From assembly GCA_029962745.1 (NCBI GenBank), contig JAPZVO010000048.1, positions 62,001-126,000 of the forward strand: DNA of 64,000 nt, written 5' to 3'. Every line of letters starts with the position of its first letter. Position 1 is the first letter of the stretch. This document shows positions 1 to 10,536 of this stretch, piece after piece. The position numbers and the translations under genes are program-made. The stretch comes from Echinometra lucunter (Eukaryota > Echinodermata > Echinoidea > Camarodonta > Echinometridae). The notes below the pieces were generated by a model. It was not told the DNA's origin. It did not search any database and saw nothing but the letters and a program-made list of their open reading frames with translations.

Positions 1-1331
1 ATGACAAGTGGGAGTGAGGAAATGGGCAAGGAATGGGTAAGGAATGGGCAGATATGCTAACTATTAAATGAGTTGTAGAGACTCTTTCATTGGTTTGTCA
101 ATAATTCTCCATTATAACAAAGGTAATGGACCAAAGTCTCTCGCTTTTGAGCTTTTATGTGTGTGTGTGGGGGGGGGGGGGGGGGGGGTATGGACACATT
201 AAGATATTAGGATGTGGTGTGGAGCAACATCTGAACAATTTCTTCATGTGATAAAGTCATAGTGTCCTTGTTCTTAATGCACCACTGGACTGATAATCTA
301 GATTTTTATAATAGTTCATGAACACACGACATACATGTTGATTGCTAGGCACAGACAACAGCAACAGCTTATTAGGATGGGGTGAGGGAAGGGGCCTAAA
401 CATCGCGCAAGAGGGGGTGAACGAACCGCACAATCTATAATCTTTATGAGTTGGAATGTAAATCATAAATCATGAATACCACTTTAAAAAAGGACTCGTT
501 CCCTGTATCATTGGACCAATGCTGTGCTGGTTTCCATCTCTGCATCATCAGTTTCTGGACGCAGTCGCTTTTTATAGTGCTCATTCGGAACCAATGAAGA
601 TTCATACATGAATGAAATATCAAACTGCATCATTAGACATCACATGTCTTATCAACTGCATGGAAATAGCAATTACTGGTGGAAATGTCATTCTACATAG
701 CAAGATATCAACATTGCTAGGGGGCAGGCAGCCCTTAGCAACCAATTTCTATGCAATTAGTCAATATTAAAGTGTTCAACTTCAGGGTCCTACAACTTTG
801 TTGTTAGATGAGTGATGAAGTTGAAATTTTTATATCATATTGACCAAAGATATGGACAATTCTTTAGAAAGTCTGGACTATTGAAATACGCCAAAATATG
901 TATTTTGATGCAATTAAGATTTTGGGTAAATATGGTAAAATTTCACATATTTGAGCCAAAAATGTTATGCAAATCATCTTCAAACCCATCGAAAGTGACA
1001 TCACTGTATAGGGAATTTAATACTCTTTAATATGCTGTATCATACGTGAAAAATAGATGCTTTATTAAACATTTACATTCAAAACAGTTCAATACTAGTT
1101 GGCCGCCATTTTGGAAAAATGGCCGCCATTTTTTTTCAGCAGCGTAATTTCAAGGTAGTCCACCTGGAAGTTGTGCAGGATGATCTCCTGAACACACTGA
1201 CACCCAACAACCTTTTACAGCATTCCGTGTCCCTAAAACCTGTCTTGCCCCCTAGGTATAAGGGTCTAGATAATTTCATCACTGACTTGAGGTCTGGCCT
1301 GGCCTTGCTTGGTTGAATTAGGGGTACCTGT
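1..1331. other. No gene recognised; left-edge sequence with long G run
   Basis: No coding region can be supported here. A run of 20 G follows a short GT repeat and ends at 188. The 12-mer GGCCGCCATTTT occurs twice in direct orientation at 1101-1112 and 1121-1132. The remaining sequence is AT-rich and unremarkable. Confidence 0.6.
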
Positions 1332-1600
1332 CACTATGAACATGACGGACAAAGAAAGCGGACAAAGTAAACAACTCCTCATTCTACCCTTCCCAATGGT
1401 TCTGGTAGTCAAAAGAACATCACTTCACTGCTATTGTCTAAAATATGTGGAACAGGTGCCACATGCATATTCACCTGGAACTATATGATTAAACATATTA
1501 GCTGTGAAGGGATGTTCTTTTGACTACCAGAACCATTGTGAAGGGTGGAATGAGAGGTTGTTTATTTTGTCCGCTTTCTTTGTCTGCCATGTTCATAGTG
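1332..1600. mobile_element. 269-bp CACTA-like MITE, copy 1
   Basis: The element starts CACTATGAACATGACGGAC and ends with the reverse complement, giving long terminal inverted repeats. A second inner inverted repeat contains ACCCTTCnCAATGGTTCTGG and its complement. It is exactly as long (269 bp) as the copy at 9209-9477. Termini beginning CACTA and a 3-bp target duplication at the other copy fit the CACTA/EnSpm superfamily. Here the flanking triplets are TGT and ACA, so the target duplication is not identical and may be altered. No coding capacity. Confidence 0.75.
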
Positions 1601-1811
1601 ACACGTTCCAATCAAAGTCATTCCAAATGCATGAGGCAATGGATGTTCGGCAAGGAAAAGTGTCAGCACTTAAAAAGATGCCTAAGTTGTCTGAAAATGA
1701 GAGATGGCATCTTGCCGAACAGATAACCTAGGCATCCTTTTGAGCGCTGACACATTTCCTTGCCTGGCATTCATTGCCTCATGCGTTTGGAATGACTTTG
1801 ATTGGCACATG
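1601..1811. mobile_element. Palindromic MITE abutting the 269-bp element
   Basis: Arms begin near CCAATCAAAGTCATTCC (1608) and end with the complement GGAATGACTTTGATTGG (to 1805). They extend inward through CATGAGGCAATG and GGCAAGGAAA to about 1660 and 1745. The preceding 269-bp element may have inserted in its outer arm, because ACACGTTCC at the left resembles the complement of the right flank. No target duplication is certain and there is no gene. Confidence 0.6.
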
Positions 1812-3423
1812 TTTTAACTCTCATTAATTTCACAGACCACCTCTGCGTTTTTGTTTACCCTATTGTCCAAAAAAAACCCCCCAAAACAAGAGACAAAGTT
1901 GACAAACAGAAATCCATTTTGTGAATGGATTTCTGATTCATGAATAGGGATTGCTGCAATTTTTATTTTCGGGGTATCTGCATATGTGTCATCATGATCA
2001 TCATTGATTATATTGTTTATTCGATTTCATCAAATAAGTGTCAAAATGTTTGGAATTAAATTTTCTTTCAGATTCTTTTCAAAGTTGTCCGATACAAAAC
2101 ACCATATATTACATGTATTAGCTACGCTCAAAAGACAAAGTGGTTAGTTACTTTTTGTGAGGTGTGTACATGTATATTTGGGGGGAGAGGGAGGGAAGGG
2201 GGTGGGGGCAAAAGCATTACATTGAAACACTGATACTAGCTATGCTACATCTAGTAAGAAAAGTTAGGTGTTGAATGCTTAATGCTGAAATCCCCATGTT
2301 CACAGTCATCTAGTCTTATATTCATTAATTAAATTACACCTTTCTCTGCACCAAGTACATCATGAAATGAAAAAAGATAACTCCTACTTTATCCTGTATT
2401 ATTCTGAAATCTTGAGTTATGCCATTAATATTTTCAAGGCCAAAACTAATTCATTTATAAGTATATTGCTATCTCAAAAATTAATTTGAATCCCTCTTAT
2501 CTTATCAATATTGTAAGTTTAATCATACATATATATCATTCTCTGAATTGACGCCACGTCTCCGTATGACGATGTTACTGTAAAATTGCAACTTTTTATT
2601 ATGTATTGTTTCTATATTATTTTCTGATATTGTGTATTTTTATGTAATGCCAACAAAACGAATTTTCTTAAAGTAGATATAAGAAGGGAATAAATGTCCA
2701 TGAATTTGGTATCTATGCAAAGCATATGCTATTCATAAGGTGTTTATTCACATGGCAAATCACAAAAGTCTTTTTGCTCCTGGATATCCTTAACTGAAAT
2801 GTCGAGAAATACCCTCCTCAGTCAGCCTGGAAAACCAGTCGCGGAATAAGTCCACTATGCGTGACGTCAAGAAAGGGGATAAGTATTTTTACATACCCGG
2901 ATGTTCCAAACAAAACATGTGCAGAGAGAGAGAGATTTCTTGAGTTTTTTTTTCCAAAGCCTGAAAAGTCAAATGATTCAGAACTCTATGATCAATGCTT
3001 TCCCTTCTCCTTATAGTTCATAGTGTGAATATCAATTATCTGGTTTAGAATTATGATATATGCATGTTAACAATGCGAAATTAATTGATATTTTTCACCA
3101 TTATTTTTGGTGTGTGTCGAATTTGGTGAGATAACGAGAGAGCTTGCTCTGAAAGTGGATCCGGCCAGCCGGTCGTACATAAAGTGCATGAAGAACGTAG
3201 GAAGCTCGTGTGTCTACAGTATAGCATAGTGTTACCGTGTATAGCGTGTGTATAGCGCGTGTGTCGAAAACAAAAAAAGTGCTTCGTGTGTACCCGGCCA
3301 GCGAGCTTTGGTTGGTGGCCCCTCCCCCGCTTACGGCTCCTGTGAAAAAAAATCCACGTTCAAGCAGCTACATGCGTATAATACAATGAGCTGAATGTTC
3401 AAATCTGCCATTTTGAAAGTGTA
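1812..3423. other. Intergenic sequence, no gene seen
   Basis: AT-rich sequence with short purine runs around 2180-2210. No coding region or RNA gene is recognised. The phrase CGGAATAAGTCCACT at about 2843 recurs at about 3883 inside the nested MITE. Confidence 0.5.
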
Positions 3424-3524
3424 TACCGGGTGTCCCAGAAAAAGCGGAACGGTGGATATTCAGTACTTTAAGTTTAGAAAGTAGATAATCTTTTTACTTT
3501 GGTAAGTACAGCATCTTCTACTAA

Positions 3525-3946
3525 CAGTCAGGGAAACTCTCGACTTCCCGGGAGAGGCCATAATCCCCGAAAGAAGACGTATTACGTGGCATTGCATGCG
3601 TAATCGCCGAAGATCCCTCCGCTGAGCGAGACTGTACAAATGAATGGTCCGTGTGTGCTATACCGTTGAAAAAAAAATCATATAAAATAACCAACATGGC
3701 AGCGGATTTTGTTGCCTCGAGTACAGGCGAGAAATTTAATTTTCTTTCACATATTTGCGTTTAATATGATACGCCATATTGGTTATTTTATATGGGTTTT
3801 TTCAACGGTATATCACACCGCCCATTCACTTTGTAGAGTCTCGCTCAGCGGAGCTAGGATCCTCGGCGATTACTCAATGCCACGGAATAAGTCCACTTTC
3901 CGAGATTTACGGCCCCCTCCCGGAAAGTGGGGAGTTTCCCTGACTG
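3525..3946. mobile_element. Nested foldback MITE with CAGTCAGGGAAACTC termini
   Basis: It begins CAGTCAGGGAAACTC and ends GAGTTTCCCTGACTG. Inner arms match over long stretches: ATAAAATAACCAA at about 3683 pairs with TTGGTTATTTTAT at about 3778, and GTTGAAAAAA pairs with TTTTTTCAAC. The same termini occur at 55292-55929 with different internal DNA. The target duplication is unclear. Confidence 0.65.
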
Positions 3947-3955
3947 ACCAAGCAG

Positions 3956-4282
3956 AATGATACCAGGATCATTGAATTTGGTGACGTAATTTTGATTAAT
4001 ATATGGCCGTTTTTGAAAATACAGTAAGTTTTGAATTTGGCATGTTTTTCACGAGAGTGGTGAGCAGAATTGTGTCCGGAATGGCCTTTCATATGGCATG
4101 TGTATGGCACGTTTTGCTGCTGACACGCATCAATGGACTTCCCTCAAACGTCGTATTATGAAAGGCCTTCCCGACAAAAAAGCTACTCTCATCAGTCGCT
4201 AAAAATTTGAAAATGACTGTATTTTAAGACACGGGCATAGATTACAAATTACTTCACCAAACTGAATGATCCTGGTATCATT
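3956..4282. repeat. Inverted repeat inside the TA-flanked element
   Basis: Arms AATGATACCAGGATCATT (from 3956) and AATGATCCTGGTATCATT (to 4282) are near-perfect complements. They continue inward through the pair TTTGGTGACGTAATTT and AAATTACTTCACCAAA. The loop of about 250 bp is unrecognised. It is likely another foldback insertion. Confidence 0.6.
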
Positions 4283-4387
4283 TTCTTCCATAGACGATGC
4301 TTAACCCACTGATGTAAAACGATTATCTAAGTTTTGAAGGTAAAGTACTGAAAATCCATCGTTTCACTTTTTCTGGGACACCCGGTA

Positions 4388-4705
4388 TAGTCACTCTTTG
4401 GTACTTTTTAAATTATGTAAGATTTTAGTTTTACAGTGTATTCATGATAATCAACATTGTCTACACGACAAATAATAATACAAAATTGTATAAGCTCACC
4501 CAATAATCTGCTAAACATTATAGTGTTTTGCGGCCACAGTACTGTAGGTTCATGTCCTTCCTTTTCGAATTCAAACGAAGGCGGGTACTTCCAGTGCGGC
4601 CGACTAGAACTGAAATCCTTTTCTTCAGAAAGATGAATGATCAAACTGAACGCAGTTTTGAAACCTGTTTGATAATATAAGAATCCGAATTTTCATATAT
4701 ATGTA

Positions 4706-4747
<42 letters not shown>

Positions 4748-6119
4748 CCTATTTTCGATTTTCTTAAGAAGTGACATTAATTTTTTACCACCTCGTGCAA
4801 TTCTTTCAAATTGGCAAACGGCACTTTTGTACATACAACCGCTATTCAAATGCATTACAGTGCGATCATCCGTTTGTGTGCATATATAGCGGACTGCCTT
4901 ATAGATGATGCAATGGTAGCTGATTAAAAAATATAAAATTAGTTAACGGTCGACTGTAAATGTTTACAGGAAAAAAGGGTCTTTGGAAGTCATAGTCTTT
5001 CATAATTGAACACTATATGCTGAGGCTTGGGCACTTAGGTGTATTCTACCGTATAGGGATTATTTGATCTGCGGAGCATTTCTACTGTTCTTAGCTGTAA
5101 GAAGTCACGATTCGCGACTAGCCTAGTTTCAGCCTTCACAGTTTTTACTGGAGCCGAACAAGTGTCTAAATAATGCACATAATTGTGATGGTTCTATGGA
5201 TTTTACTTTTACTCTGTGAATTAAAACGATTTTCATCTAGAGGTTAGGCCTATTTGAATATTTACGACAGTGTTGTGAATAGTATTCATTGCCCTTCGGC
5301 TGGCATAAAATGTATGATATCATGATTTTTTTCTACCAACAATATAATTGGGACAACTTAAACTGACAAAATTTTCATTTTTAAGGGAACCGATGCTGTA
5401 TACCCGCAGAAAAGCAAGCAAAAAGTATAATTATACACTCATACACTTCGAATCTTCGAATCAAATATCAACGCTTCCATATATTCGTTGACGAACGTAC
5501 ATGTAAAGAAAACCTCACTCGCCGTGCATCTGCGTGTTCACATATTGCAACTTCCGTCACAGCAGGACTGGAACCAAATCGATATGCCACCACTGCTTAT
5601 ATATAGCAGGTATTCATCAAGACAAACCAGGGCAATGCATCTCTTACCTCAGTGTTAACAGAATTTTAAAAGTCGTCGTGCTGATATACCTCGTTCCGTA
5701 TGAAATATAAATGCAAGGATATACAACTCAAGTTTTTTTTGTTCGTTCCCCCAACACATGTAAATACATGTATGAAAAGAATGACATTAACATATTTTTA
5801 AAGGCGCATTTCGCATTTTTTGTACTAAAATATAGGCCAAGTGTAGACATTTATTTATAAATTTATACTTTTGCTTATATTTTGCGAAAACCTCTTTCTG
5901 TAATATAGGGACGAGTTTTCCTGTCTTTTAGCTTTGCACCTGACTCAGAGTCACAGTCATATGGCATGAATATAATATGGGTTACAATACTGGTCAGGGT
6001 CTCATGTACTATACGTGAATTTAGCTAGGCCTCGCCATAATGTTTGCATCTAAAAACACATAGCATGGGAAGTAAACTTTGAGACTGCAGGCTGCAAACG
6101 ATAGGCCCTGCAATTTGGC
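4388..6119. other. Intergenic sequence with TA microsatellite
   Basis: No gene recognised. A TA dinucleotide run with few interruptions lies at about 4694-4745. Two copies of the TAGGCCTA palindrome occur, near 4744 and 5245. Confidence 0.5.
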
Positions 6120-6240
6120 TGTTCTCAAGAAGACGGCTATGAGGAACTGTGGTTGTCTATCGCGGAGGATGCGAGAGCTGCCGGCCTCTCAGCTTTTAAT
6201 CCAGAGTCGCCGAGTTTCTACTCGAGCTCCAGAATAGAAC

Positions 6241-7861
6241 CAGTGGCGTAACAGCCGGGGGGGGGGGGCAGGGGGGCAGAGTGCCCCCCTGAAGGATTTC
6301 AGTGGGAAAATCCACCAAACCACCGGGAAAAAATGAAAGGGAGGGAAAGGAAGAAAAAAAGGAAGGGAGAAAGGGAAAGGAGGAGAAGAAAGGGAAAGAA
6401 AGAAGAAGAAAGGAAAAGAAAGAAGGAGAAAGGGAAAGAAAGAAGGAGAAAGGGAAAGGAAGAAGGAGAACGAGAAAGAAAAAGGAAAAAGGGGAGAAAG
6501 AAGAAGAGAGAGAGAGGGAAAAGAGGGAAAGGGGGAAAGAGAAAAAAGCAAAGGGAAACAAAAGAAATGAGGGAAAATTTATTACCCAAACCCCGGAGTT
6601 TCCGGGTGCTCCACTCCCTGTACCCCCGCAGTGGCTTTGCCTGTAGACCCCCTATCAGGGGCCCTAAGCCAGAATCCTGGGCCCCACCCGCTAAGGGCTT
6701 CGCAACAAGTAACTCGCAGTGCAGGCTCACCTCCGCATATTCTATTTCGAGACTTAGATACCGGGAAATTGTCGGCTCTGCCCCCCCCCCCCCCCGATAA
6801 CAGGCAGAGAATGTAAGAGAAAGGGAACAGTCAACGAACCATTCAAAGAAATGTCAGAGCTTCCGCGCTTCGCGCGGGAAGGGAAAATCACCATCCCTGC
6901 ACCCTCCCCTTAGCATGCCTAGGGAGCGCGCTTTGCACTGTCGTCCCCCTAAAATGAAATCCGAGCTACACCACTGATTCTAGACTTAATTACCGGGAAA
7001 TTTTTGGCTATGCGTATGCCCCCTCCCCCCCCCCCCCCGATAACAGGCAGAAAGCGTAAAAAGAGCGGGAACTGACAGCGAAAAAACGTCGGAGCTCCCT
7101 GCACCCTCCCCCCCTAGGGAGCACTACCATCTCCCTAAAATAAAATCCTAGTTACGCCGCAGCGTAATTACCGACAACTAACAATTCAAAGAAACGTCGG
7201 AGCTTTATCTCCCCCCTCCCTGCACCCTCCCCTCTAGGGTGCACTACATTGGTGTAAATTCCGGGGGTGGGGGATCTATCACTTCCACTTGGGGGAGAGG
7301 GGGGTGTGTGTACAAATTTCCCCCATGCAAACACAGTTTTTAAGGAAGAAAATATATTTTAATTTATCAGTTAGTAAAAATTCTGAATATCATAAACAAC
7401 CATCATATTTTAGAATTTCTATTTGAAAATGCTACTGAAAACAAAAAAGTAGTTATTTTGGGCTCGCTCGCTTCACTCGCTCGTCACAATCTTAGGATTT
7501 CCATCCGAAAATGCGATTAAAATCGAGAAAACTGGTTATTTTTTGCTCGCTCGATTCGCTCTTTCATCATTTTTTCGAATTCTTATTCCAAAATGCGATT
7601 CAAAACCGGAAAACTGGTTATTTTCTGCTCGCTCGCTTCGCTCACTCACAAAATAGATATCAAAATGTGTGAGAGGGAAAAAAATCATTTAAAAAGTTTT
7701 TCATCCCCCACTCCTAAAATTGGATTTACGCCGGTGGAGCACTACCATCCTCCTAAAATGCAGTCGTAGTTACGCCACAGATTCTAGACATAAACTAGTT
7801 ACCGGGAAATTTTGGGCTCTGCCCCCCCCCCCCCTGATAACAGATACCTGTTACGCCCCTG
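6241..7861 (-). mobile_element. hAT-A element, copy 1 (non-autonomous)
   Basis: Starts CAGTGGCGTAACAGCC and ends CCTGTTACGCCCCTG, and is flanked by the 8-bp duplication AATAGAAC at 6233-6240 and 7862-7869. CAG...CTG termini with 8-bp duplications define hAT. Inside are a G run, a polypurine tract (about 6330-6560), three subrepeats of the type CCGGGAAATT then a C run then GATAACAG (about 6760, 6990, 7800), and a three-unit array at 7460-7650 whose units carry the GCTCGCTCGCTTCGCTCGC-type motif. No transposase is encoded; the Lys/Glu- and Phe/Ser-rich frames are products of the polypurine tract. Confidence 0.9.
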
Positions 7862-8021
7862 AATAGAACCCCTTTCTGTCTGGTGTGAGGAAAAAGGATT
7901 TTCTCCCCGTAGAACTTCTGTTGGTGGTACTGCAGACTTTTTGATCTCCCTTTTTGACAGAGAGAGATCTTTGTCCACTATCCGTGGATACCGCTCTGCT
8001 ATCGCCGCGGTTCATCTCGGT

Positions 8022-8858
8022 CAGGGGCGTAACAGGTAACTGTTATCGGGGGGGGGGGGCAGAGCCCAAAATTTCCCGGTAAATATAGTCTATGTCTAGA
8101 ATCTGTGGCGTAGCTAGGACTGCATTTTAGGAGGACGGTAGTGCTCCACCGGTGTAAATTCAATTTGTGGAGTGGGGGATGAAAAACTTTTTTTAACGAT
8201 TTTTTCCTTCTCACACACATTTTGATATCTATTGCGAGCGAGCGAAGCGAGCGAGCATAAAATAACAGCCTTTCCAGTTTTGAGTCGCACTTTCGAATAA
8301 GAATTCTTAGATATGACAAAAGAGCGAAGCGAGCGAGCCAAAAATAACCACTTTTCTCGATATTAATCGCATATTCGAATGGAAATCCTAAGATTGTGAC
8401 GAGCGAGCGAAGCGAGCGAGCCAAACATTACCCTAGAGGGAAGGGTGCAGGGAGGGGGGGGGGGGAGTTCCCCCCACCCCCTCCGAAGCGCGGAAGCTCC
8501 GACGTTTCTTTGAATTGTTAGTTGTCAGTAATTAAATCTTCTGCGGCGTAACTAGGATTTCATTTTAGGAGGACGGTAGTGCTGCCGGGGGGGGGGGGGG
8601 GGGGGGGCAGGGAGGGGGAGTTTTCCCTCTCTCTCTCTCTTCTTCTTTCTCCCCTTTCTCCTTCTATCTTTCCCTTTCTCCTTCTTTTTTCCTTTCTTCT
8701 TCTTTCTTTTCCTTTCTTCTTCCTTCTTTCCCTTTCTCACTTCCATTTTATTCCTTCCCCCTTTCATTTTTTTCCCTCTTGTTTCATGGATTTTCCCGCT
8801 GAAATCCTTCAGGGGGGCACTCTACCCCTCCCCCTGCCCCCCGGCTGTTACGCCACTG
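8022..8858 (+). mobile_element. hAT-A element, copy 2 (short form)
   Basis: Starts CAGGGGCGTAACAGG and ends GCTGTTACGCCACTG, with the 8-bp duplication ATCTCGGT at 8014-8021 and 8859-8866. It sits in the recombinase frame, which continues across the insertion if one duplication copy is dropped. At 837 bp it is about half the length of copies 1 and 3, through internal loss, but keeps the GCGAGCGAGCGAAGCGAGCG array (8230-8425), a 21-G run (8587-8607) and the polypyrimidine tract (8620-8770). No coding capacity. Confidence 0.9.
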
Positions 8859-9123
8859 ATCTCGGTTTGCCTGATGGTTCGGGAGTCTCGATTTCTCCCT
8901 TCCTGACCCACTTCCTGAGATCGTTTTTCTTACGACGTCCAGCAGATCCAAAGTTGACTCCTGCGTGGAGTCTTCCTTTGGTTTTAGACGCTTAGTCCAA
9001 ATCGCCTTTCGAGCCGATGTGCAATGCCTTTTCACACCATCTCTCGATCAAGACCACTTTCCTTATCGCTATGGCCTCTGGGCAGAGGAGCGCCATTCAG
9101 GCCCTCTCCACGACGCCCGGGCA

Positions 9124-9612
9124 GCGAATTGTTTTTGCCGTACATGGAAACGCAAATCCTCCTTGTGCGCATGTGCGTGGACTTAATTTCTTGCTGGAAC
9201 TTTCCATACACTATGAACACGACGGACAAAGAAAGCGGACGAAATAAACAACCCCTCATTCTACCCTTCACAATGGTTCTGGTAGTCAAAAGAACATCCC
9301 TTCACAACTATTGTCTGAAATATGTGGAACAGGTGTCACATGCATATTCACCTGGAACTACATGATTAAACATAATAGCTGTGAAGGGATGTTCTTTTGA
9401 CTACCAGAACCATTGTGAAGGGTAGAATGAGAGGTTGTTTATTTTGTCCGCTTTCTTTGTCCGCCATGTTCATAGTGATAGGCAATCCACGCAATCCCAT
9501 AGACTGTCACGTACGACTCATCTACGATGGTTTGTAGTCTTCGTGCGCAGACCCTATCGCTGATACTTGGTGCGTTCGCGCAGGCACTGATTTTTCTCTC
9601 CTTCTCCAATAA

Positions 9613-9645
<33 letters not shown>

Positions 9646-10387
9646 CATTGTGCTCGCACTCTCTCTGTCACTCTGTATTAGTACTACTAGTACTTATTTC
9701 AAATGTTCTGCTGAGGGCCAGAAAACAATTAACTAAAAGCACAACAAATGCTCTTAATTCTGGCTCTCAACCAACTATGGGATCGATGTTGCTTTTACGA
9801 GTGGTACATAGTGAGGGCAGTCTATCGCTGGAAAAGTATCGAGTCAAAATACTAAATGTACAGTTGAAAATAAAATTGTATTCCCAAGTGTAAGGAACAA
9901 GTATCCATCACACCACCAGAAACATACAGGCCTTTAACAAAAAACAAACAACAACAACAACAGCTTAAACAACAAAAAAAGAGGATGGCAGCTCAGAAAG
10001 TACCTCTTCTATCAGGCAGCTTAAGATTGCAATCGGTTGCTTATCTCCATATCATTTTCATATTTATTTAATTAAAAATGATATTTTCTCTTATTTTCGT
10101 TTATAAAAGTGCAACAACACACACCACACTGACTACACATAAAATGTAGGCCAGTAATATAGGCCTACATAACAAAAAGGTATATTAGAAAGACAATCTT
10201 AGGGTTGCATTTTACATCTACTGTTTTTGGCAATGAAGAACATGAAATGTACAATGCAGTTATAATATAATCGTTAAAGGGTCTGTTGTTGTTTTTTAAA
10301 ATATTTTTTCAATTCAACTGTAACAGAAAAAATTATACTGATGATATTATTTTAAAAAATGTATACAAAATGATAACTAATTACCAA
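9124..10387 (+). repeat. Left inverted arm of the 7.8-kb element
   Basis: It matches the complement of 15412-16927 apart from indels. Shared landmarks are GTACATGGAAACGCAAATCC, the CCTATCgCTGATACTTG region near 9555, a CT repeat (9618-9646), the TACTAGTACTTATTTC block near 9690, and the segment ending in ATAACTAATTACCAACCTAC. The left arm contains the CACTA-like MITE but lacks the LINE fragment present in the right arm. No coding region. Confidence 0.8.
9209..9477. mobile_element. 269-bp CACTA-like MITE, copy 2
   Basis: Starts CACTATGAACACGACGGAC and ends TTCATAGTG, flanked by ATA at 9206-9208 and 9478-9480. The opposite arm of the host element lacks the insertion and has a single TAT (complement) at 16846-16848, giving a direct empty site. 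This fixes both boundaries and the 3-bp duplication, as in CACTA elements. Internal inverted repeats match copy 1. No gene. Confidence 0.9.
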
Positions 10388-10470
10388 CCTACTACTACCA
10401 CCACCAACACCACCACCACCACCACCACCACCAACACCACCAACACCACCACCAATACTACTACTACTAT

Positions 10471-10522
<52 letters not shown>

Positions 10523-10536
10523 GCCACTACTACATA
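10388..10536 (+). repeat. CTA/CCA trinucleotide repeat
   Basis: CTACTACCACCACCAACAC-type sequence grades into pure CTA units. It forms the inner end of the left arm and mirrors the TAG repeat at 13758-15411. The Thr-rich and Ser/Gly-rich frames here are repeat artefacts. Confidence 0.9.

Larger units (their letters stand above)
3424..4387. mobile_element. TA-flanked inverted-repeat element (Tc1/mariner-like termini)
   Basis: Termini are TACCGGGTGTCCCAGAAAAA and its complement, followed inward by matching CAGTACTTTA. Both ends are flanked by TA (3422-3423 and 4388-4389), the target duplication typical of Tc1/mariner elements. No transposase is present. The body contains at least two further inverted-repeat structures (3525-3946 and 3956-4282), so this is a nest rather than one simple MITE. 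Family assignment rests only on the TA duplication and the termini. Confidence 0.7.
6120..9123 (+). pseudogene. DIRS-type tyrosine recombinase, N-terminal part (interrupted)
   Basis: The reading frame runs without stops through 6120-6240, resumes at 7870-8021 and again at 8867-8990, once the two hAT insertions are discounted. Visible features are an N-terminal SAM-like segment (WCEEKGFSP, then RSLSTIRGYRSAIAAVHLGL) followed by the start of the catalytic domain (PAWSLPLVLDA, then AIASGQR-type sequence at about 9070-9100 with the first catalytic Arg). One TAG at about 8991 breaks the frame. The family uses a tyrosine recombinase, not an integrase, to insert circular cDNA. The C-terminal part is at 16938-17475, displaced by the 7.8-kb element. 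No reverse transcriptase was seen upstream. The element is dead. Confidence 0.8.

Noticed and set aside
6302..6800. Lys/Glu/Arg-rich frames of 114-155 codons and opposite Phe/Ser-rich frames
   Set aside because: They are translations of the hAT-A polypurine tract, which recurs non-coding at 8620-8770 and 63000-63240.
7999..8424. Frame encoding repeated ARSLRSL motifs, also at 61747-62121
   Set aside because: Produced by the GCGAGCGAAGCGAGCGAG array inside hAT-A; frames and lengths differ between copies.
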